Both the position numbers and the translations under genes were made by a program. From the IMG/VR virus record IMGVR_UViG_3300036944_001324, positions 1 through 64,000 of that record: a DNA stretch of 64,000 nt. One strand, written 5' to 3'. The stretch is from a virus. Under the pieces are notes generated by a model that did not search any database, had not been told where the DNA came from, and saw nothing but the letters and a program-made list of their open reading frames with translations. Below, one piece after another: positions 8,179-16,238 of this stretch (the first letter of the stretch is position 1; each line of letters starts with the position of its first letter).

Positions 8179-8712
8179 ATGACACAAGACCTCGGGCGTG
8201 GGTGGTCGTCTGCAATCATTCCGTGTGATGAATTCGGACGCCCCTTCCCCAAACCCCACAGTCCATCTAACGATAAAGCAGGAACAACCATGACCACCCC
8301 AGAAGCCAATGTGCAGCACAGTCCTTTCATCAATGGCGTACCCCCTGCCATCGTGGAAGTCGATCCCGTTCCGCCCGAGTGGTACGAAGAACAAGAACGC
8401 ATCTCGCAGCAAGAACGCGCGGCTGAACTGGCTAAAGTTCAAGCCCAGGTCACTGCGATGAATGAAGCCTGCCAAACCGCTGGCGTCAATCCGATCGCAG
8501 TAGCGTTCCGTGCCCTGGCCAACGCCATGCAGTCCGACCCAGGCTACGCCTGGTCGTGGCATTGCAACATCGCGATGCCTATCCATGACGAGGGTGTTAC
8601 CCCTCGCACTGCCAACCTGGCGGCTGCACGGATCATGCGCCATGTCTTCGAAGTGGACACCATGACACAAGTCCAATCCGATTTCGACGCCGCAAAGCCC
8701 AAAGAGGCCTAA
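8179..8712 (+). CDS. Unrecognised protein with conserved C-terminal phage motif
   Basis: 177 residues. It begins 1 nt after the dCTP deaminase stop with AAGGA upstream, so it is probably co-translated. A second ATG at 8290 with its own AGGA is an alternative start and would give 140 residues. The C-terminal part (about 115-165), with AWSWHCNIAM, HDEG and AAARIMRHVFEVD, resembles short conserved proteins seen in many phages, from memory only. No catalytic motif or membrane segment is visible. Function unknown. Confidence 0.75.
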   Translation: MTQDLGRGWSSAIIPCDEFGRPFPKPHSPSNDKAGTTMTTPEANVQHSPFINGVPPAIVEVDPVPPEWYEEQERISQQERAAELAKVQAQVTAMNEACQTAGVNPIAVAFRALANAMQSDPGYAWSWHCNIAMPIHDEGVTPRTANLAAARIMRHVFEVDTMTQVQSDFDAAKPKEA

Positions 8713-8716
8713 CAAC

Positions 8717-8845
8717 ATGGCGCAGCAGACAGTACTCATCGGACACGAAAGCAACGTCATCTCCACACTGCTTCGGGAGATGCTTAAAGCCTGGATCGAG
8801 GAAGATACAGACATCCGCTACTGTTGTCTTGATACCAGTGCCTAA
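8717..8845 (+). CDS. Small hypothetical protein (42 aa)
   Basis: A short open frame starting 4 nt after the preceding stop and reading MAQQTVLIGHESNVIS..., ending in two adjacent cysteines and SA. It fills the only gap in this cluster in the same orientation with tight spacing, which supports translation. There is no strong Shine-Dalgarno site and no recognised motif. Confidence 0.45.
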   Translation: MAQQTVLIGHESNVISTLLREMLKAWIEEDTDIRYCCLDTSA

Positions 8846-8920
8846 CGGGTTCACTAACCTCGAAGCCCGCGCGTTTATACGTCGGATCACCAACACGTGA
8901 AACTCAAACAACGCCCGATC

Positions 8921-9478
8921 ATGCGAAGACCTTTCGCCACAGAAAAGGTCTTCGCAGGTATTGGCAACAGAGATGCACCAGAATGGGCCTTGAAGCTGTG
9001 CTCTTTGATTTCTGACATCCTTGCCAGTAGTGGTTACATCCTACGCTCCGGCGGGGCACCCGGATGTGATCAAGCTTTTCAGTCTCGGGCAAGCATTCAT
9101 TCAGAGATCTACGTACCGTGGCACGGCTTTGAAGGCTTCCCTATGAGGTGGCCAATACCAGATATCGCCTACGAAGCTGCACTCTACTACAAACCGTCTA
9201 TACGCTACGCCAGTGACGGTGTGGCGTCCATGACTGCTAGAAACATGATGCAGATACTGGGTCCCGATCTCAAGACCAAAGCAGACTTCGTGGTCTGTTA
9301 CACCAAGAACGGCAGACAAGAAAACTACGACGGCTACAAAGACGTATGTGGGACTGACTCAGCCATCACTTGTGCTAGAGACAACGGAATCCCGGTCATC
9401 AACATCTGCAATCCTGGTTGGTCTGAATACCTCTCAGCGATTACAGGTTTGGACTTCTTACACTTGGAGAACGCATGA
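8921..9478 (+). CDS. SLOG-superfamily (DprA/LOG-like) nucleotide-binding protein
   Basis: 185 residues from ATG 8921; a GTG at 8897 would add 8 residues and cannot be excluded. The Rossmann-like start KVFAGIGNRDAP, the glycine-rich loop GYILRSGGAPGCDQAF and a later polar pocket segment match the SLOG superfamily, which includes DprA and LOG and binds nucleotides or nucleotide-derived ligands. The GxRD and SGGA/GxD blocks are the usual signature. Its stop overlaps the next start (ATGA), so the two are translationally coupled. Close to nucleotide-metabolism genes, so nucleotide binding or hydrolysis is plausible. Precise activity unknown. Confidence 0.68.
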   Translation: MRRPFATEKVFAGIGNRDAPEWALKLCSLISDILASSGYILRSGGAPGCDQAFQSRASIHSEIYVPWHGFEGFPMRWPIPDIAYEAALYYKPSIRYASDGVASMTARNMMQILGPDLKTKADFVVCYTKNGRQENYDGYKDVCGTDSAITCARDNGIPVINICNPGWSEYLSAITGLDFLHLENA

Positions 9479-9906
9479 CAGAAACAGCACGCTTTAACTT
9501 TCACACGGTCGATCATCAAGAGCGTTTCAAGAAACGCATGGCTGAGAAACCCGGTCGTCTCACAGGCGCCACTATTGTGGTGGACGGTCAGATCGACAAC
9601 ATGCCCAGCCTCTTTCCGAACGCCTCCAACGTTTACGCAAAGCTCCTGGCCAACCTGCGCTCAGCGCAGTACCTGCCTGACGAGATCTCGATGCTCGACG
9701 ATTTCACCGTCGTCGGCTTTCCTCGTTCTGTTTTGTCTTTTGACAAACTGCAAACGGTGGACATGATCGTCTCCGTTCCTGATGGCGTCTTTGTTTTGGA
9801 GATTTTCTTCAATTACAAAGGTGGAACGTCCATTGACTACAGCACCGGTATCCATACTGGCCTTGCAACCACCGTGCGTGCCCCTACGAGGCCTCAACCA
9901 GAGTGA
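9475..9906 (+). CDS. Hypothetical protein
   Basis: 143 residues, coupled to the SLOG-like gene through an ATGA overlap. It has a mixed alpha/beta composition with a charged N-terminus and a C-terminal tail rich in Thr, Arg and Pro. I see no family motif, signal peptide or membrane segment. It ends the operon at a large convergent hairpin. Confidence 0.7.
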   Translation: MTETARFNFHTVDHQERFKKRMAEKPGRLTGATIVVDGQIDNMPSLFPNASNVYAKLLANLRSAQYLPDEISMLDDFTVVGFPRSVLSFDKLQTVDMIVSVPDGVFVLEIFFNYKGGTSIDYSTGIHTGLATTVRAPTRPQPE

Positions 9907-9914
9907 GGCAACAT

Positions 9915-9987
9915 AACCCCCTACCCCGCAGCACCGAGGCCTTGTAGAGGCTTTAATGGTGTTGAAGGGTAGGGGGTTTATGCCGTG
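9915..9987 (+). terminator. Large branched convergent terminator with TTTATGCCGT
   Basis: An outer stem AACCCCCTACCC / GGGTAGGGGGTT (9915-9926 with 9967-9978) encloses GCACC/GGTGT and GCCTTGTAGAGGC mini-stems and is followed by ATGCCGT. It lies between convergent genes (+ ending 9906, - ending 9991) and can serve both strands. Confidence 0.8.
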
Positions 9988-9990
9988 AGG

Positions 9991-11202
9991 CTATCGAGGG
10001 GTAGCCAGACCGAGAGCACTGCGCAGATTCTCAAGGCCTTTGGGAGCAGTCTCGTCGAAGTACGGATCAGCAACAGTCTTGAGAACGATCACAGGAACTT
10101 CCGTCAAAGCCAGTTCTTCGTACAGCGCTGTCGCTGCTTTCAAGATCGTGATGATCTGATCGAAACGCTTTTGCAATGCCTGAGCAAGATTACTTGCATC
10201 GAGATTCTTGAACGCGTATTCACGAGCCGTGTTCAAGTTGTCGGTTGCGTCAGCCTCTGGTTTGGGAAGCTTCCCGAGGTAGGTAGCCAGTCCCAACATA
10301 GCACCAGCCAACAAACGCAAGTAGCCGATCGCGGTTTCAGACCCGATACCTGAGACAACCGTGATGAGCATGCGATCACCCGGCTTGAAAACACCGACAG
10401 AATCACGCAAGTACTCTTTCCACAACCCCGTACCTTCACCGGCTGCAACTGTGCCCAGGTCATAGATACGTTCGTCAGCAGTGAACTCGTTCGAGCAAAG
10501 AATGGCTTCGTTCAGAGATCTGCTCAGAGGCGCCAAGGCACCCACCTGACGCATCGCATCAACGAATCGCTCGATCGCATCGACAGGGTTGTGGTACCAG
10601 CTCGCGTGGTTGGACAACCAGTCATTGGCCAGCGGCGCGTTAAGCTCAGGTGTAGCGCGACGACAGAAGTCGATAGGTGTAAAGTCGTGCACCGTCACGT
10701 AAGCTGACACAGCCGACGTATAGGCTTGGTAGCACTGGTCAATCACCTGCATCGCATCGTTACCAGTCTTGTTCAGCAAAGCCACGAGACGCTCGTTCAG
10801 CGCAGATGAAGCAGTGCTGGCCTGATTCATGATGTCGGCACCGCGTGCCTTCAAACGGTCAACGGTTTCATCCACGTTGGCGCCGGTTGGTTTGTCGGTG
10901 TACAAGCCGATAGGGTTTTCAGCATCGACAATGCCGTTGACAATGTCTTCCAAAGCCATGACTTCAGAGGCACTGATTGTGCGGCGCTTCTCGATAGCCA
11001 TGATTGCGTTGGCAACCTGGTTACCTTGATCGGCTTGGTCTCTGAGTTTGGAGAAATCAACAATGATCTCCCCGATGTCGGTGACGTCACCTGTCAGGCT
11101 TTCTTCGAGATTTTGCATCTGACCTGCATTGCCGTTGAAGCTGGTGCCTGGATCGGTTGGAACAAGGTTCACAACATCCAGATCGTCAAGAGGTGGGTTC
11201 AT
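9991..11202 (-). CDS. Unrecognised protein, probable virion component
   Basis: 403 residues on the minus strand, last of a three-gene unit with the metallopeptidase-like protein and a small protein; only 14 nt separate it from the upstream gene. It is mostly helical in appearance, Ala/Leu-rich, with an acidic first 60 residues and a moderately hydrophobic stretch around SETAIGYLRLLAGAMLGLATYL (about 305-325). No catalytic motif is recognised. Its placement next to portal and other virion genes makes a structural or ejected protein possible, but that is inference. Confidence 0.72.
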   Translation of the reverse strand: MNPPLDDLDVVNLVPTDPGTSFNGNAGQMQNLEESLTGDVTDIGEIIVDFSKLRDQADQGNQVANAIMAIEKRRTISASEVMALEDIVNGIVDAENPIGLYTDKPTGANVDETVDRLKARGADIMNQASTASSALNERLVALLNKTGNDAMQVIDQCYQAYTSAVSAYVTVHDFTPIDFCRRATPELNAPLANDWLSNHASWYHNPVDAIERFVDAMRQVGALAPLSRSLNEAILCSNEFTADERIYDLGTVAAGEGTGLWKEYLRDSVGVFKPGDRMLITVVSGIGSETAIGYLRLLAGAMLGLATYLGKLPKPEADATDNLNTAREYAFKNLDASNLAQALQKRFDQIITILKAATALYEELALTEVPVIVLKTVADPYFDETAPKGLENLRSALGLATPR

Positions 11203-11216
11203 TACGACCTCTTGAT

Positions 11217-11693
11217 TTAGTAAGCAGTCGTCTGGGTGCCAGCGACCATGTTCGTGCGAACAATGGCGGACAGCAGACGGGCGAACAAAGGCTCGATAGC
11301 TGCTGCGTTGTCCGACAGATCAGCCAGCAAAGGTGCGGGCACGTTGTAGCTGATGCCGAACAGCGACAGCACACTGGCGTTCAGGCCGCTACCCGCAGTG
11401 ATCTGCGGAACCACAGCGCCGTGGGCAATCGCGTAACGTGCATTCCACAAGGCCTTGATGTTCTGCACAGTGTCGACCATGGGGACAGGACGAACTTCCG
11501 TAAACACACCACAGATGTTTTCACTGACGGTCTTGAAGTGCTCGTCAAAGTACCCCATGGGGGATTCGACAGGCATGGACGGCAAGGGCAACGCATACGC
11601 AACAGCCAGCGCTACGGCGCGATGAAAGTTGACAGCCAGCGAAGTGCTGGCGATTTGCGAGATGGTGTCTTGGTCGAGGTATTGGTGATGCAT
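11217..11693 (-). CDS. Unrecognised protein
   Basis: 158 residues from ATG 11693 (MHHQYLDQD...). An earlier in-frame start at 11705 would add four residues. It has alternating hydrophobic and small residues, a Pro-rich loop (LPLPSMP) and no recognised motif. It sits between the metallopeptidase-like gene and the 403-residue gene with short gaps, so it is probably part of one minus-strand transcript. Confidence 0.65.
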   Translation of the reverse strand: MHHQYLDQDTISQIASTSLAVNFHRAVALAVAYALPLPSMPVESPMGYFDEHFKTVSENICGVFTEVRPVPMVDTVQNIKALWNARYAIAHGAVVPQITAGSGLNASVLSLFGISYNVPAPLLADLSDNAAAIEPLFARLLSAIVRTNMVAGTQTTAY

Positions 11694-11716
11694 GATTGAA
11701 AACAAGAAGAAAAGGA

Positions 11717-13021
11717 TTAGGCTTTAGCAGCCAGGCGTTGAGCGTTAACGAACAGGTCGTTATGTGCCAGTAGCTCGATGTCACGCTCCAGACGGAACGC
11801 AAAAGAAGCACGGCGGTTGGAAGTGAAGATATTGGCGATGTCTTCTGCAAGGGTAGTAAGTTCTCGACCACCCTTGAGCATTTTGTCAATGCTGTCAAGT
11901 TCTTTAAGAAGCCGTTCACGTGTGACGTGGTCCAACTCGAAGTTTTTGAGTTGAGCTACAACTGTTTCACGGATGCGCTGGAGGCGAACGTAAGGTTTGT
12001 CGTACTGGTTGGCTTGTTGGATAAAACGATCGCCACGACCACTGTAGAAGATCGTGGTTGCTGTGAGCAAAATACCAACCGCTATCCCAGCGCCAAAAGA
12101 AGCAAATCCGAGCGTAATACCCGCTAGCATAGAAACAGTCACTGGTCCCACGTAAAGCAGGAAGCTCTCAAAAGCGTTAACCCGACCCATTTCAGAATCG
12201 TACTCAGAACCAGCCCAGATACTGGCCAAGTCTTCAGCGAAGCCCCATTTGGCGGCAAAGTTATCTGCCAGAGCTTCACAGTTCACGCCAGCTACAGAGT
12301 TGTCCCCAAAGTCCGTTGCCAGTTTATGGTAGGTTCGAGCGAACACCACTGTAGAGATAGCGGTATCGTCTTTCATCGTGACACACTCGATGAACTCACG
12401 CGGATTACCGGTCAGGTCATTGGCAGCCACTTCCAGCGCATGCTCGTACGTAATACTGGTGTCGGTACCGACGCGAACTTGGTGCAGGCTTGCCAGAATT
12501 TGGGAAGCACGCACAGTGCGGTACATCAATTCAAAGGCAATAAACAAATGCCCGATCTCATGCATGAGAGCAGCCGCACACTGTCGAGGCGTGAAATTAG
12601 CTTTGCAAAACCGGAAACCCATTACTACGGGCGACACAAAAGTGGAATAAATCCCACCGATCTTGCCGTTCTTCAAATCAACAAAACCCTTTTTGGTGTT
12701 GGATTTTTTGATAGCCTCGATGAAACGGTTGGTCTCGGAGTTATAACCGTTATCAAAAATAATGGTACTCAAAACGTGCCGAGAATTTGCCATGACTGGC
12801 AGACACCCCGGCGGAATGAACGTATTGAGTTGAAGATCAATCTTGATGCCAAGACGATTGAAGACCAAGTCCACAATAGCCTTACAGGCCTTCGAGTCTT
12901 GTGCTTCGCGCATTGACCGACACTCGTACACTTGTTCGAACAACGCAGTCAGCTTGTCGCCGAAGTCATTCGTTTGTTGTGCAATCAGCTCGCAAGCAAT
13001 AGCACGTGCTTTGTGGTTCAT
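11717..13021 (-). CDS. Membrane-anchored zinc metallopeptidase-like protein
   Basis: 434 residues from ATG 13021, preferred over upstream in-frame codons because those encode a Cys-rich, unlikely N-terminus. HEIGH at 154-158 is a gluzincin HExxH motif, with the two zinc histidines and the catalytic Glu. EALAD at 249-253 supplies the expected third ligand and the flanking Asp, as in M48-like or related peptidases. Two closely spaced hydrophobic segments (about 286-326, Gly/Ala-rich) form a membrane hairpin, followed by a basic, helical C-terminal domain. It leads the minus-strand unit ending at 9991. Substrate unknown: candidates are host membrane proteins or virion parts. Confidence 0.78.
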   Translation of the reverse strand: MNHKARAIACELIAQQTNDFGDKLTALFEQVYECRSMREAQDSKACKAIVDLVFNRLGIKIDLQLNTFIPPGCLPVMANSRHVLSTIIFDNGYNSETNRFIEAIKKSNTKKGFVDLKNGKIGGIYSTFVSPVVMGFRFCKANFTPRQCAAALMHEIGHLFIAFELMYRTVRASQILASLHQVRVGTDTSITYEHALEVAANDLTGNPREFIECVTMKDDTAISTVVFARTYHKLATDFGDNSVAGVNCEALADNFAAKWGFAEDLASIWAGSEYDSEMGRVNAFESFLLYVGPVTVSMLAGITLGFASFGAGIAVGILLTATTIFYSGRGDRFIQQANQYDKPYVRLQRIRETVVAQLKNFELDHVTRERLLKELDSIDKMLKGGRELTTLAEDIANIFTSNRRASFAFRLERDIELLAHNDLFVNAQRLAAKA

Positions 13022-13165
13022 AGTTAGTCGCAGAAAAGAAAATGGAGCCACTACCCTCCGCATGACGCAGCAAGGGTAGCAGTTTGAAATTAAGCACATG
13101 ATTTAACAACTTTTATTCCTTCCCTATGCAGGAAGTCACACAAGACGCTTTTTTAGACACCGCCC

Positions 13166-13205
13166 AGGTATCCTAATGTATAAAGCCAGTCGTTCACTGG
13201 CTTAA
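13166..13205. promoter_or_regulatory. Divergent intergenic region with small hairpin
   Basis: The ~200-nt gap (13022-13223) lies between divergent genes (metallopeptidase -, DNA polymerase +), so it must contain start signals for both. Visible are AGCCAGTCGTTCACTGGCTT (a 7-bp hairpin) preceded by TATCCTAATGTATAAAG. On the plus strand CCCTATGCAGG also occurs at about 13122. No copy of TTTATGCCGT or of the GCGATATATA element is present. Confidence 0.35.
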
Positions 13206-13223
13206 AGTCTACCCCCAAACAAC

Positions 13224-14945
13224 ATGTCCACCACATTCAAACCTGAAGACGTTGTTTCCAAAGAGTGCAGATTCGTAACGTACGTGGGTAATCCTCATCC
13301 CGACGAACCGGATCTTCACGTTGTCAAAGAAATCGTCCACCTCAAAGACGGAAGAAAGGTCCCTAACCTTAACCTCCTGTACGACGCCCCAAGGCCCTAC
13401 TGGGTTACCAAGAAGGGCTTTCGTAACCACCAACAGCACAAGGAATGGGAAAAAGAAGAACGACTCGTCAGGAACGAGTGTCCAGAGCGCTTCTTGATCA
13501 GTCGTATCGCTGCAGCCATCGGTACCCCTTGGTTCCGAGGTAATCGCCGCAAGCTCTTCGAATGCCCGTACATCTACGGTGTTGACATCGACTCCACCAG
13601 CGTTATCAAACGCGCTTACGACGTCAAGTACAAGATCGATCCTACTCCTTGGACACTCGCCGAGTTCGACATCGAAACGGACATGACGACAGATGACGAT
13701 CAAGGTAAGATCCCAACCATGGGAACCCTTACCATGAAGGAGCGCATGCTCACAGTCGTCGTCAAGGACTACTTCAAGGGCTATGCGAACGCGTGTGAGC
13801 GCGTGGAGAAGCTCACCATGAAGTACCTTGGTAAGTGGATCATAGAGCGTAACATCAAGCCACAAATCATCGTGGTTGATACACCGCTCGATATGTTCAA
13901 AGCCATCTTCGCAGCCGCACATGAGTGGCAGCCTGACTGGTTATCCATTTGGAACATGGAGTTCGAAATGGATCGCTTCATGGAGATCTGTGAGCAGTAC
14001 GGTGCAAACCCTGCTGACATCGTCTGCGATCCACGCATCCCTGTCGAGTACCGCTCTTTCGAATACATCAAGAGCGAACCACAAAAGAAGACGTCCTCTG
14101 GCAAGATCACGCCAGTGAAACCTTCTGCCCGTTGGCACACTGTCAAAGTGCCTGCGTCGTTCTACATCATCGACCAGATGTGTGTGTACAAGCAAACCCG
14201 CATGGGAGAACAAGAAGAGCCTTACTACAGCTTGAACTTCATCATGGAGAAGGAGCTTAAATTTGGTAAGCTTGAAATCGAAGAAGCCAAGCACATCGAG
14301 CATGCCACAGCCGATTGGCATTACTACATGCAAAAGAACCACCCACTGGAATACGTGGTGTACAACCGGTTCGATTGTTTGGGCCCAGAACTGCTTGACG
14401 AGAAAATAAAGGACTTGGCGCTGACACTACCTTCGATGGCCAAGACATCGAACTTCGGGAAGTTCCCAAGCCAACCTCGCAGAACCTGTGACGACCTTCA
14501 TTGGGAAATCATGGACATGGGCTTGGTGATGGGTGTTAGCTCAAGCAACGTTTCTGATGAATACGACGATGACACCTTGTCAAGACAGGACTGGATTATC
14601 GCTTTGAAGGCAGCGCTTGTTGAGGACAACGGCCTGAAGATCATTGAAGAACTTCCCAACACAAATACACGTGTTTACGCTATGGTAGCTGATTTGGACG
14701 TTAGTGCAAGTTATCCAAATGGTGAGATTGCGCTTAACACGTCGAAAGAAACTACCGTTCGAGAGATCATCAGTATCGGTGATGTACCTGAAGAAGTATT
14801 CCGCATGCAGAACATGGGGATCTCTGGAGGGCACGTTAACGCAGTCGACTATTGCACCATGATGATGAACTTCCCGACCCATTTTGAAATGCTTGAAGCG
14901 TTCCAAGAAGACACGCAAGCTGCCTTGGTAGAAGTACCAGCTTAA
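13224..14945 (+). CDS. Family-B DNA polymerase, exonuclease and motif A portion
   Basis: 573 residues. The 3'-5' exonuclease domain is recognisable. Exo I is FDIETD with D149 and E151. Exo II is in IWNMEFEMD. Exo III is in VVYNRFDCLG with the Tyr-x3-Asp pattern. Polymerase motif A follows at DLDVSASYPN (about 490-499; D492 is the expected metal ligand). The frame then ends about 80 residues later. No motif B (Kx3NSxYG-like) or motif C (DTDS-like) is present, whereas T4 gp43 continues for nearly 500 residues after motif A. So the C-terminal palm/thumb must be encoded outside this window, or the family is atypical. Two DNA-binding-like ORFs follow immediately. Family assignment is firm; completeness is the question. 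Confidence 0.88.
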   Translation: MSTTFKPEDVVSKECRFVTYVGNPHPDEPDLHVVKEIVHLKDGRKVPNLNLLYDAPRPYWVTKKGFRNHQQHKEWEKEERLVRNECPERFLISRIAAAIGTPWFRGNRRKLFECPYIYGVDIDSTSVIKRAYDVKYKIDPTPWTLAEFDIETDMTTDDDQGKIPTMGTLTMKERMLTVVVKDYFKGYANACERVEKLTMKYLGKWIIERNIKPQIIVVDTPLDMFKAIFAAAHEWQPDWLSIWNMEFEMDRFMEICEQYGANPADIVCDPRIPVEYRSFEYIKSEPQKKTSSGKITPVKPSARWHTVKVPASFYIIDQMCVYKQTRMGEQEEPYYSLNFIMEKELKFGKLEIEEAKHIEHATADWHYYMQKNHPLEYVVYNRFDCLGPELLDEKIKDLALTLPSMAKTSNFGKFPSQPRRTCDDLHWEIMDMGLVMGVSSSNVSDEYDDDTLSRQDWIIALKAALVEDNGLKIIEELPNTNTRVYAMVADLDVSASYPNGEIALNTSKETTVREIISIGDVPEEVFRMQNMGISGGHVNAVDYCTMMMNFPTHFEMLEAFQEDTQAALVEVPA

Positions 14946-14956
14946 GGTGCGATACG

Positions 14957-15499
14957 ATGTTTGACCACTTGGTTTCACAACTCACCAAAGGCACTCCAAA
15001 AACATCCGAGGTCTGGTTGGAGTCTGCTCCTAACAAAAAATCTGCGACGGTAAGGAGCGTTGCAATCAAGATGCGTAACGTAGAGTCTGGAGAGATATTT
15101 CTTTTCCAGTCATTGGCAGCAGCCGGCCGATACTTTCGCATATCTGACCTGCGCATGATCAAGGGATTGGTTGATAACCCAGAACGGATGTGGCGCGGTC
15201 ATCAAGCTAAACCCTTGAAAGACAAGACTGATTGGGTGTCTCCTATCCAAAATAACGAATCCGTTTCCAAGGTCGTTAAAGGTGTCAATCACACTTACTA
15301 CCTCATCACTTGGAAGGATACCGGTGAGGAACAAGTTTGCATCGGATACGAGCAGGCTGCCTCCATTACTGGTGTAACCAGATCGTATCTCTCCAAGCTG
15401 GTGTGTTATGGTGACAAACCTAACAAACTCAACTTCAGTATCAGGAAAGCTTCGCAAGAAGATGTCCTCAGATACGAAAGCGGTCCAGTTACCGACTAA
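14957..15499 (+). CDS. Possible DNA-binding protein, homing-endonuclease-accessory-like
   Basis: 180 residues, 11 nt after the polymerase stop with an AAGGTG element upstream. It is a paralog of the gene at 15604: both open with MFD..L..QL, contain an MRN/RDxExGE-type beta-hairpin, a central W..QA+P segment, then a TGEE..(I/L)G segment followed by a helix-turn-helix-like stretch (AASITGVTRSYLSKLV). This layout recalls the NUMOD/IENR-type DNA-binding modules attached to homing endonucleases, but no HNH or GIY-YIG nuclease core is visible. Its position next to an apparently incomplete polymerase gene makes an intron or split-gene role worth testing. Confidence 0.6.
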   Translation: MFDHLVSQLTKGTPKTSEVWLESAPNKKSATVRSVAIKMRNVESGEIFLFQSLAAAGRYFRISDLRMIKGLVDNPERMWRGHQAKPLKDKTDWVSPIQNNESVSKVVKGVNHTYYLITWKDTGEEQVCIGYEQAASITGVTRSYLSKLVCYGDKPNKLNFSIRKASQEDVLRYESGPVTD

Positions 15500-15505
15500 G
15501 CAAAA

Positions 15506-15540
15506 AGAGAAAGTCTCATCAGCTTTCTCTTTTATGCCGT
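15506..15540 (+). terminator. Hairpin plus TTTATGCCGT
   Basis: The stem AGAGAAAG / CTTTCTCT (15506-15530) is followed directly by TTTATGCCGT. It separates the two paralogous ORFs, so the second probably has its own transcript start. Confidence 0.8.
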
Positions 15541-15603
15541 GCGTGTTTTTTCATTAGTTGATTACCCATCGTTTGAAGAGACTTTCACTTACTCATTTAA
15601 CAA

Positions 15604-16176
15604 ATGTTCGACATCCTTGCTCAACAATTGGTAGCCGGCCGTCCGTTCACTTCGTACATCTACAGCGAAGACTCCGATTACAAACCTGTCGCTCCTTCCA
15701 ACATCAAAAAGAACATACCGATCCAGATCCGTGATATGGAAACAGGGGTGGTGACCAATCACGACACTATCGTTTCGGCACTGGACGTCTATCCTGATCT
15801 TTACATCAAGGCACTTCACTCATTGCTGCGAGATCGCCGCAATACCTGGAAGAACCTGCAGGCCAGACCAGCTTCAGATACCAGTCACTGGCATGACCAT
15901 AAGGAAAAATACTTAGGCAAGTCTGCTAAACGTGCAAGACCGTACGTGATTTACGCGCAGCACAAGGGGACAGGAGAAGTCAAGCTCGGTCTGCGTCCCG
16001 AGATTGCCAGGCTCATGAAACTGAGCACGACAACTATTTTCCAGTTGTGCACAGAGCGTTCCCCAGGAAAAGACACTTACGTCTGGAGTGTTCGTTACGC
16101 AACGCAAGAGGATCTTGCCAAAGACACTACCTTCCGCTACATCCCGACGTGCATGAGTTTCTACGAACCGAGTTGA
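15604..16176 (+). CDS. Possible DNA-binding protein, paralog of 14957-15499
   Basis: 190 residues. It aligns along its length with the preceding ORF: MFDILAQQL start, IQIRDMETG, W+NLQARP, a TGEVKLGL hairpin, then an HTH-like RLMKLSTTTIFQLC and a shared ATQEDL near the C-terminus. Identity is low, so the duplication is old. No nuclease motif is seen. It is separated from its sister by a punctuation hairpin and ends at a symmetric convergent hairpin facing the portal gene. Confidence 0.6.
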   Translation: MFDILAQQLVAGRPFTSYIYSEDSDYKPVAPSNIKKNIPIQIRDMETGVVTNHDTIVSALDVYPDLYIKALHSLLRDRRNTWKNLQARPASDTSHWHDHKEKYLGKSAKRARPYVIYAQHKGTGEVKLGLRPEIARLMKLSTTTIFQLCTERSPGKDTYVWSVRYATQEDLAKDTTFRYIPTCMSFYEPS

Positions 16177-16231
16177 CGACATAAAAGACCTACCCGGACC
16201 ATCTAAGGCTCGGGTAGGTCTTTATGCCGTT
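16175..16231. terminator. Symmetric convergent punctuation hairpin
   Basis: GACGACATAAAAGACCTACCCGG pairs with CGGGTAGGTCTTTATGCCGT. Read from either strand it ends in T(T)TTATG(C/T)CGT(C), fitting its place between convergent genes (+ ending 16176, - ending 16239). Confidence 0.85.
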
Positions 16232-16238
16232 TAGGCGT

